This document shows, one piece after another, positions 58,591 through 64,000 of a stretch of DNA of 64,000 nucleotides. The stretch's first letter is position 1; every line of letters begins with the position of its first letter. This stretch comes from Candidatus Pseudomonas phytovorans (GTDB lineage Bacteria > Pseudomonadota > Gammaproteobacteria > Pseudomonadales > Pseudomonadaceae), in NCBI GenBank assembly GCA_029202525.1, contig CP119325.1:5368001-5432000 (forward strand). Reading direction: 5' to 3'. Both the position numbers and the translations under genes were made by a program. The notes beneath the pieces are model-generated. The model was not told the origin of the DNA, searched no databases, and saw only the letters and a list, made by a program, of their open reading frames with translations.

Positions 58591-59243
58591 TGCCAGGCAA
58601 GACCTGCAATGTAGTGGTACTGCTGTCGGGCTCCGGCAGCAACCTGCAAGCCCTGATCGACAACTGCCAAGGCCAGGACAGCCCGGTGCGCATCCGTGCG
58701 GTGGTTTCCAACCGCGCCGATGCCTACGGCCTGCAACGCGCGGCGGCAGCCGGCATCGACAGCGTCGTGCTTGACCACACCCAGTTCGACGGCCGTGAAG
58801 CCTTCGATGCCGCGCTGGTAGCGCGCATCGACGGTTTTGCCCCGGACCTGGTGGTGCTGGCCGGTTTCATGCGCATCCTCAGTGGCGGTTTCGTGCGCCA
58901 CTATCAGGGCCGCCTGCTCAACATCCACCCGTCGTTGCTGCCCAGGTACAAGGGCCTGCATACCCATCGCCGGGCGCTGGAGGCAGGCGACGCCGAGCAT
59001 GGCTGCAGCGTACACTTCGTGACTGAGGAACTCGATGGCGGCCCACTGGTCGTACAGGCTGTGGTACCGGTGGCGTCTGACGACACCGTCGAAAGCCTGG
59101 CCCAGCGGGTCCACCACCAGGAACACCTGATCTACCCGCTGGCGGTGCGCTGGTTCGCTGAAGGGCGCTTGCGCCTTGGCGAACAGGGTGCATTACTGGA
59201 TGGCCTGCCACTGGCGGCCAGCGGTCACTTGATTCGATCCTAG
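58590..59243 (+). CDS. purN: Phosphoribosylglycinamide formyltransferase PurN
   Basis: A 217-residue 10-formyl-THF-dependent GAR transformylase. Phosphate-binding loop VVLLSGSGSNLQALIDNC; catalytic Asn, His in LLNIHPSLLPRYKGLHTHRR; catalytic Asp in FVTEELDGGPLVVQA. Overlaps purM by one base (TGATG), so translation is coupled. Confidence 0.97.
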   Translation: MPGKTCNVVVLLSGSGSNLQALIDNCQGQDSPVRIRAVVSNRADAYGLQRAAAAGIDSVVLDHTQFDGREAFDAALVARIDGFAPDLVVLAGFMRILSGGFVRHYQGRLLNIHPSLLPRYKGLHTHRRALEAGDAEHGCSVHFVTEELDGGPLVVQAVVPVASDDTVESLAQRVHHQEHLIYPLAVRWFAEGRLRLGEQGALLDGLPLAASGHLIRS

Positions 59244-59251
59244 GAGAATTT

Positions 59252-59962
59252 ATGCGTCGCGCCCTGCTCTTGGCTCTCGCCGTGCTCGCCCTGCCCCTTC
59301 AGGCAGCTGATCTCAAGCCTTTCTCGGCCAGCTACACCGCCGACTGGAAGCAGCTGCCCATGAGTGGTACCGCCGAACGCAGCCTGGTCAAGAATGCCAA
59401 CGGTACCTGGGACCTTAATTTCAAGGCTTCCATGATGATCGCCAGCCTGACCGAGCAAAGTACCCTGCGCCTGGAAAACGACACCCTGCTGCCGCAGAAG
59501 TACCACTTCGAGCGCGGCGGCCTGGGCAAGGCCAAGAAGGTCGACCTGAACTTCGACTGGACCGGCAAGAAGGTCACCGGCAGCGACCGTGGCGACGCTG
59601 TGAGCCTGCCGCTGAACCGCGGCGTGCTGGACAAGTCGTCCTACCAGCTGGCCCTGCAGCATGACGTGGCCGCCGGCAAGAAAAGCATGACCTACCAGGT
59701 AGTTGACGGTGACGAGATCGACACCTACGACTTCCGCGTGCTGGGTACTGAAAAGGTCGCTACCAAGACCGGCCAGGTCGACGCAGTGAAGGTGGAGCGC
59801 GTGCGCGACCCAAGCCAGAGCAAACGCATCACCGAGCTGTGGTTCGCCAAGAACTGGGACTACCTGCTGGTGCAACTGCGCCAGGTCGAGACTGATGGCA
59901 AGGAGTACGTGATCGTGCTGCAGGATGGCACGGTCGATGGCAAGCCGGTGAAAGGCAACTGA
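59252..59962 (+). CDS. DUF3108 domain-containing exported protein
   Basis: A 236-residue periplasmic protein: signal peptide MRRALLLALAVLALPLQAAD, then FSASYTADWKQLPMSGTAER and the beta-rich DUF3108 fold ending WDYLLVQLRQVETDGKEY. Family members look like lipid-binding or LolA-like barrels; no function is established. It is 8 bp after purN and probably in the same operon, a conserved pseudomonad linkage. Confidence 0.9.
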   Translation: MRRALLLALAVLALPLQAADLKPFSASYTADWKQLPMSGTAERSLVKNANGTWDLNFKASMMIASLTEQSTLRLENDTLLPQKYHFERGGLGKAKKVDLNFDWTGKKVTGSDRGDAVSLPLNRGVLDKSSYQLALQHDVAAGKKSMTYQVVDGDEIDTYDFRVLGTEKVATKTGQVDAVKVERVRDPSQSKRITELWFAKNWDYLLVQLRQVETDGKEYVIVLQDGTVDGKPVKGN

Positions 59963-59986
59963 TCCAGCATTGCCTGCTGCACCCGA

Positions 59987-60012
59987 AGCCCCGCCCAGTG
60001 CGGGGCTTTTTT
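59987..60012 (+). terminator. Terminator of purMN-DUF3108 operon
   Basis: AGCCCCGC-CCAGT-GCGGGGCT followed by TTTTTTG, 25 bp after the stop. Confidence 0.92.
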
Positions 60013-60087
60013 GTGCCCGGACGATGCGTTCATCCCTGGACTGCGCGGCTCCTACAAAAAGCCAGGCCAGCAGGACCGAAGACTGTT

Positions 60088-60105
60088 CATGAAACTTGTT
60101 TCATG
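60088..60105. promoter_or_regulatory. Palindrome matching a PsrA-type operator
   Basis: CATGAAAC-TT-GTTTCATG is a perfect palindrome with 8-bp arms. It contains GAAAC-N2-GTTTC, which fits the published description of the Pseudomonas PsrA site ((G/C)AAAC-N2-4-GTTT(G/C)). It lies 90 bp upstream of the 60-residue gene. Assignment is inference. Confidence 0.55.
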
Positions 60106-60151
60106 CCCGTTTTATTTACTTAGTCTGCTAACAAACTCTATAAAGAAGGTG

Positions 60152-60168
60152 TGCGACACACTGTCGCA
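60152..60168. promoter_or_regulatory. Second palindrome upstream of 60-residue gene
   Basis: TGCGACA-CAC-TGTCGCA, perfect 7-bp arms, right after a TATAAAG box (60140-60146) and 27 bp before the start codon. It could be an operator or, in RNA, a 7-bp hairpin near the ribosome-binding site. Confidence 0.55.
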
Positions 60169-60194
60169 GCCAACTGAAGAAGTGGAGTTTACCG

Positions 60195-60377
60195 ATGACA
60201 GTCCAAGTAACCGAACGCGACGAATCGAGAATGTCCCACGAAGGCCTGGCCGCTGGCGTGCGGATCTGGGACGTGCACCAACAAGGCCAACTGGTCGGCA
60301 TGTTCCACAATGAACACGAAGCGCACCAGTACCGCGTAGAGCTGGAAGACCTGGAAAACCAGCGCACCACGCAGTGA
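60195..60377 (+). CDS. 60-residue conserved hypothetical protein
   Basis: A small acidic soluble protein: MTVQVTERDESRMSHEGLAA, then GVRIWDVHQQGQLVGMFHNE and a helical charged end. The centre looks like a short beta-hairpin (VRIWDVHQQGQLVGMF) followed by an amphipathic helix. GGAG eight bases before the ATG and a good terminator support it as a gene. I do not recognise a named family. The two palindromes upstream suggest tight regulation. Confidence 0.8.
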   Translation: MTVQVTERDESRMSHEGLAAGVRIWDVHQQGQLVGMFHNEHEAHQYRVELEDLENQRTTQ

Positions 60378-60390
60378 GCACTCTTCAAAT

Positions 60391-60419
60391 GAAAAACCCC
60401 GCCGAGGCGGGGTTTTTCG
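60391..60419. terminator. Bidirectional terminator between 60-residue gene and DUF2058 gene
   Basis: AAAAACCCCGCC-GA-GGCGGGGTTTTT: strong stem with A and T flanks, serving both convergent genes. Confidence 0.93.
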
Positions 60420-60422
60420 TAT

Positions 60423-60962
60423 TTACCACATGAGGTCGTCCGGGATCTTGTAAGCCGCGTACGGGTCGTCCTCGTCCGCTTCCTCGACATGAGTGTTGAG
60501 CAGCAGGATACGGCCAGGGTCGCGCTCCTGGATCTTCACCGCCGCCTCACGAGGAATGACCTCATAGCCGCCGCCATGGGCCACAACGGCCAGTGCACCG
60601 TTACTCAACCGGGTCCGCATCAGAGCGTTGACGGCAATGCGCTTGACCTTCTTGTCATCGACGAAGTTGTAATAATCTTCAGTGTTCAACTTGGGCAGAC
60701 GCGTGGCTTCGATCAGCTGCTTGATCTGGGCGGCACGGGCCTTCTGCTCAGCCTTTTCCTGCTGCTGGCGGTTCAGCTCCTGGTCGCGCTTGACCTTTTC
60801 GGCCATGGCTTCCTTGGCGATGCGCTGTTGGCTGTCGTCGACATCGACCTGGCCTTTGTGCTCCATGCGCTTCTGTTTCTTTTCAGCTTTGTTGGTCTGC
60901 GAGACCTGTTTCTGGTTGACCAGACCGGCTTTGAGCAATTGGTCGCGAAGGGAAAGGCTCAT
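60423..60962 (-). CDS. DUF2058 family protein (YaiL-like)
   Basis: A 179-residue cytoplasmic protein. It starts MSLSLRDQLLKAGLVNQKQV, the family hallmark. A highly charged coiled coil follows at ~25-85 (KQKRMEHKGQ, QQQEKAEQKARAAQIKQLIE). The C-terminal globular part has YYNFVDDKKVKRIAVNALMR and ends IPDDLMW. It may be a nucleoid- or ribosome-associated protein; function unknown. Lies just downstream of mazG. Confidence 0.92.
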   Translation of the reverse strand: MSLSLRDQLLKAGLVNQKQVSQTNKAEKKQKRMEHKGQVDVDDSQQRIAKEAMAEKVKRDQELNRQQQEKAEQKARAAQIKQLIEATRLPKLNTEDYYNFVDDKKVKRIAVNALMRTRLSNGALAVVAHGGGYEVIPREAAVKIQERDPGRILLLNTHVEEADEDDPYAAYKIPDDLMW

Positions 60963-60988
60963 GAATGTTCACTCACTTATGCAACAGC

Positions 60989-61822
60989 TCAGCCGCAGCT
61001 GGGCAGGTTCTTTTCCTGACGTTTGGCTTCACCCCAAAGGGCGTCCAGTTCGTCAAGGTTACACGTTTCAATAGGGCGGCCACTGTCGCGCAACGCCTGT
61101 TCGATAAAACGGAAACGTCGCTCGAACTTTCGGTTGGCACGGCGCAGGGCGTTTTCCGGGTCTTGCTTGAGGTGGCGGGCCAGATTGACGGCGGCGAACA
61201 GCAGGTCGCCAACCTCATCTTCGAGCGCATCGGCATCACCGTCGGCCATGGCCTGCAGTACTTCGTCAAGCTCTTCGCGCACCTTGTCCAGCACAGGCAA
61301 TGCTGCTGGCCAGTCGAAACCGACCGTGGCCGCACGCTTCTGCAGTTTGGCTGCCCGCGACAGGGCCGGCAAGGCTGACGGCACATCGTCGAGCAGCGAC
61401 AGCTGTTCGGGCTGGCTTTTTTCCGCGCGCTCTTCGGCCTTGATTTCTTCCCAGCGCGACTTCACCTGGGCTTCGCTCAGGCTGGGGGTGTCCACGGGTG
61501 CGTACAGCTCGCCGGTGGGGAATACGTGCGGGTGGCGACGGATGAGTTTGCGGGTGATGCTGTCGACCACGCCATCGAACTCGAAGCGCCCCTCCTCGCG
61601 GGCCAGCTGGCTGTAATAGACCACCTGGAACAACAAGTCGCCCAACTCGCCTTGCAGGTGCTCGAAATCGCCGCGCTCGATGGTGTCGGCGACTTCATAG
61701 GCTTCTTCGATGGTGTGCGGGACGATGCTCGCGTAGTTCTGCTTCAGGTCCCACGGGCAGCCATGCTGCGGGTCGCGCAGGCGGGCCATGAGGTGTAGCA
61801 GGTCTTCGAGGGTGTAGGTCAT
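60989..61822 (-). CDS. mazG: Nucleoside triphosphate pyrophosphohydrolase MazG
   Basis: A 277-residue all-alpha NTP pyrophosphatase with two MazG repeats. N-terminal: LRDPQHGCPWDLKQNYASIV, HTIEEAYEVADTIERGDFEH, LQGELGDLLFQVVYYSQLAR (E-x2-E and E-x2-D metal motifs). C-terminal: KVREELDEVLQAMADGDADA, LEDEVGDLLFAAVNLARHLK. It removes aberrant NTPs and in E. coli affects ppGpp levels; the relA neighbour is the usual arrangement. Confidence 0.96.
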   Translation of the reverse strand: MTYTLEDLLHLMARLRDPQHGCPWDLKQNYASIVPHTIEEAYEVADTIERGDFEHLQGELGDLLFQVVYYSQLAREEGRFEFDGVVDSITRKLIRRHPHVFPTGELYAPVDTPSLSEAQVKSRWEEIKAEERAEKSQPEQLSLLDDVPSALPALSRAAKLQKRAATVGFDWPAALPVLDKVREELDEVLQAMADGDADALEDEVGDLLFAAVNLARHLKQDPENALRRANRKFERRFRFIEQALRDSGRPIETCNLDELDALWGEAKRQEKNLPSCG

Positions 61823-61855
61823 GGGCAGCTAATCCTCCGCGGGGGCTTTGCCCCC

Positions 61856-61941
61856 GATCGCCGGCAAGCCAGCTCCCACAGGTACTGCGCAGGCTTCAAA
61901 CCCTGTGTAATACCTGTGGGAGCTGGCTTGCCGGCGATGGG
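61856..61941. repeat. Inverted repeat pair, second REP-like subfamily
   Basis: ATCGCCGGCAAGCCAGCTCC-CACAGGTA facing its complement, between relA and mazG. The core GCCGGCAAGCCAGCTCCCAC differs from the other REP pairs in the window, so it is a separate subfamily sharing the CTCCCACAGGTA tail. Confidence 0.88.
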
Positions 61942-61967
61942 CCGCACAGCGGCCCCAATCCAGGTTT

Positions 61968-64000
61968 TCAAGGGGTGCGATTACGCCGCGTCTCGATGAT
62001 GTTCGGCAACTGCGAGATCCGCCCCAGCAGACGCCCCAGCGCGTCCAGGCCCGGGATCTCGATGGTCAGCGACATCAGCGCCGTGTTGTCTTCCTTGTTC
62101 GAGCGGGTGTTCACCGCCAGCACGTTGATTTTCTCGTTCAGCAGCACCTGCGATACGTCGCGCAGCAGGCCCGGGCGGTCGTAGGCACGAATGACGATGT
62201 CGACCGGGTAGGTCTGCACCGGGATCGGCCCCCAACTCACCTGGATCATGCGCTCTGGCTCTTTGCCCGCCAGCTGCAGCACCGAGGCACAGTCCTGACG
62301 GTGAATGCTCACGCCGCGGCCCTGGGTGATGTAACCGACAATGGCATCGCCCGGCAGCGGCTGGCAGCAGCCGGCCATCTGCGTCAGCAGGTTGCCGACC
62401 CCCTGAATCTGGATGTCACCCCGCTTGCCGGTACGCTGCCCGGTAGGCTTGCGCGGCACCAGCTCGATCTGCTCGATGCGCTCGGGCTCCAGCAACTGCT
62501 GGGCGGCGTTGACCAGGTGGGCCAGGCGCAGGTCGCCCGCGCCGAGCGAGGCAAACATGTCCTCGGCGGTCTTGACGTTGGTCTTCTCGGCCAGGCGCTC
62601 GAAGTCCACCTGCGGCAAGCCCAGGCGGCTTAGCTCGCGCTCAAGCAAGGTCTTGCCGGCGGCGACGTTCTGGTCACGCGCCTGCAGCTTGAACCAGTGC
62701 ACGATCTTGGCCCGCGCCCGCGAGGTGGTGACGTAGCCCAGGTTGGAGTTCAACCAGTCACGGCTGGGGTTGCCGTGCTTGCTGGTGATGATCTCCACCT
62801 GCTCACCGGTCTGCAGGCTGTAGTTCAGCGGCACGATACGGCCGTTGATCTTGGCGCCCCGGCAGTTGTGGCCGATCTCGGTGTGCACCCGGTAGGCGAA
62901 GTCCAGCGGCGTCGCCCCCTTGGGCAAGTCGATGGCGTGGCCGTCAGGGGTGAACACGTAGACCCGGTCCGGCTCGATGTCGACCCGCAACTGCTCGACC
63001 AGGCCACCGATGTCGCCCAGCTCTTCGTGCCATTCCAGCACCTGGCGCAGCCAGGAGATCTTCTCTTCGTAATGGTTGGAGCTGGGCTTGACGTCGGTGC
63101 CCTTGTAGCGCCAGTGGGCGCAAACTCCCAGCTCGGCTTCTTCGTGCATGCCGTGGGTGCGGATCTGCACCTCCAGCACCTTGCCCTCGGGGCCGATGAC
63201 TGCGGTGTGCAGCGAGCGGTAGCCGTTTTCCTTGGGGTTGGCGATGTAGTCGTCGAACTCTTTGGGAATGTGCCGCCACAGCGTGTGCACGATACCCAGC
63301 GCGGTGTAGCAGTCGCGAATTTCCGGTACCAGCACGCGTACTGCACGCACGTCGTAGATCTGGCTGAATTCCAGGCCTTTGCGCTGCATCTTGCGCCAGA
63401 TCGAATAAATATGTTTCGCCCGGCCGCTGATGTCGGCATTCACGCCAGTGGCCAGCAGCTCATTCTGCAGCTGGTTCATCACGTCGCTGATGAAGCGTTC
63501 GCGGTCCAGCCGGCGCTCGTGCAGCAGCTTGGCGATCTGCTTGTACTGGTCGGGTTCAAGGTAGCGGAAGGACAGGTCTTCCAGCTCCCACTTGATGTGG
63601 CCAATACCCAGGCGGTGCGCCAGCGGCGCATAGATGTCGAACACCTCACGCGCGACACGCAGGCGTTTTTCGTCGTCGGCGGCCTTTACCGCACGGATTG
63701 CGCAGGTACGCTCGGCCAGCTTGATCAGTGCCACACGCACATCGTCGACCATGGCCACGAGCATCTTGCGCAGGTTCTCGACCTGCGCCTGCGAGCCCAG
63801 CACCAACGATTGGCGCGGGCTGAGGCTGGCGCTGATGGCGGCCATGCGCAATACACCGTCGATCAGCTTGGACACCACCGGGCCGAACCGCTGGCTGACC
63901 TCGGCCAGGGTCACCTTGCCTTCGCGTACCGAACGGTAGATGACCGCTGCCACCAGGGAATCCTGGTCAAGCTTGAGGTCTGCCAGGATTTCGGCAATTT
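61968..64000 (-). CDS. relA: GTP pyrophosphokinase RelA, N-terminus outside window
   Basis: The (p)ppGpp synthetase of the stringent response. The open frame runs through the window edge at 64000, so about the first 70 residues are missing. Seen in order: a pseudo-HD region without the HD/ED hydrolase motifs (AAVIYRSVREGKVTLAEVSQ), the synthetase (YDVRAVRVLVPEIRDCYTAL; NPKENGYRSLHTAVIGPEGK; EVQIRTHGMHEEAELGVCAH), the TGS domain (VYVFTPDGHAIDLPKGATPL), zinc-finger region (MAGCCQPLPGDAIVGY) and a C-terminal ACT domain. The synthetase residues look intact and the hydrolase does not, which is the monofunctional gammaproteobacterial RelA pattern. Confidence 0.97.
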   Translation of the reverse strand, partial: IAEILADLKLDQDSLVAAVIYRSVREGKVTLAEVSQRFGPVVSKLIDGVLRMAAISASLSPRQSLVLGSQAQVENLRKMLVAMVDDVRVALIKLAERTCAIRAVKAADDEKRLRVAREVFDIYAPLAHRLGIGHIKWELEDLSFRYLEPDQYKQIAKLLHERRLDRERFISDVMNQLQNELLATGVNADISGRAKHIYSIWRKMQRKGLEFSQIYDVRAVRVLVPEIRDCYTALGIVHTLWRHIPKEFDDYIANPKENGYRSLHTAVIGPEGKVLEVQIRTHGMHEEAELGVCAHWRYKGTDVKPSSNHYEEKISWLRQVLEWHEELGDIGGLVEQLRVDIEPDRVYVFTPDGHAIDLPKGATPLDFAYRVHTEIGHNCRGAKINGRIVPLNYSLQTGEQVEIITSKHGNPSRDWLNSNLGYVTTSRARAKIVHWFKLQARDQNVAAGKTLLERELSRLGLPQVDFERLAEKTNVKTAEDMFASLGAGDLRLAHLVNAAQQLLEPERIEQIELVPRKPTGQRTGKRGDIQIQGVGNLLTQMAGCCQPLPGDAIVGYITQGRGVSIHRQDCASVLQLAGKEPERMIQVSWGPIPVQTYPVDIVIRAYDRPGLLRDVSQVLLNEKINVLAVNTRSNKEDNTALMSLTIEIPGLDALGRLLGRISQLPNIIETRRNRTP

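Overview
This is a GC-rich (roughly 60-63% by eye) gammaproteobacterial chromosome segment, almost certainly from the Pseudomonas putida group. The evidence is the gene content and order (relA-mazG, purM-purN, a ten-gene cob operon, an mxtR/crbS-type hybrid kinase, rdgC, a fused nasA next to nirBD, prc). Inverted pairs of a REP element with a core like GCGGGCACGCCCGCTCCCAC recur between genes. From memory the order matches the relA to nitrate-assimilation region of P. putida KT2440; this was not computed.

Layout. 1-5.7 kb: the 3' end of an ABC transporter ATPase, a HAD phosphatase, a quinone oxidoreductase, the Prc protease, and a two-gene XRE-regulator locus with two different palindromes in its promoter. 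5.8-8.6 kb: YkvA-like protein, a pair of inverted DnaA boxes, an FKBP lipoprotein and a PcaQ-like LysR regulator. 8.6-16 kb: nitrate assimilation on the minus strand. nasA and nirBD each have their own sigma-54-type promoter followed by a two-hexaloop ANTAR-type antiterminator leader. 16-20.4 kb: a second methionine aminopeptidase, a tandem duplication carrying two tRNA-Val/tRNA-Asp pairs, rdgC, a BASS transporter, and gdx (sugE) behind a guanidine-II (mini-ykkC) riboswitch. 20.4-37.5 kb: an LplT/PlsC-type fusion, GH3 glucosidase, MFS exporter, the MxtR/CrbS hybrid kinase, RmuC, a FadL porin, small conserved proteins, a 13-copy hexamer repeat and a glutathione peroxidase. 37.3-39.2 kb: MarR-MFS locus with a 40-residue membrane peptide and two matching operator candidates.

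39.2-48.3 kb is the cobalamin operon cobO-cobB-bluB-cbiB-cobD-cobQ-cobU-cobT-cobC-cobS (minus strand) behind a cobalamin riboswitch. Most of its genes overlap or abut. 48.4-52.5 kb is the most accessory-looking part: a sorbosone-dehydrogenase-like lipoprotein, then an 849-residue protein with a toxin-like N-terminal part and a C-terminal ADP-ribosyltransferase domain with an intact-looking R-S-E triad. 52.5-64 kb returns to core genes: two NlpC/P60 lipoproteins, hda, a PerM-type protein, DUF2066, purMN, DUF3108, a 60-residue protein with two palindromes upstream, DUF2058, mazG and relA (truncated by the window end).

The most interesting items are the ADP-ribosyltransferase toxin candidate, the twin sigma-54/ANTAR leaders, the guanidine-II switch with its visible SD-masking stem, the XRE two-gene locus, and the translationally coupled 40-residue peptide.
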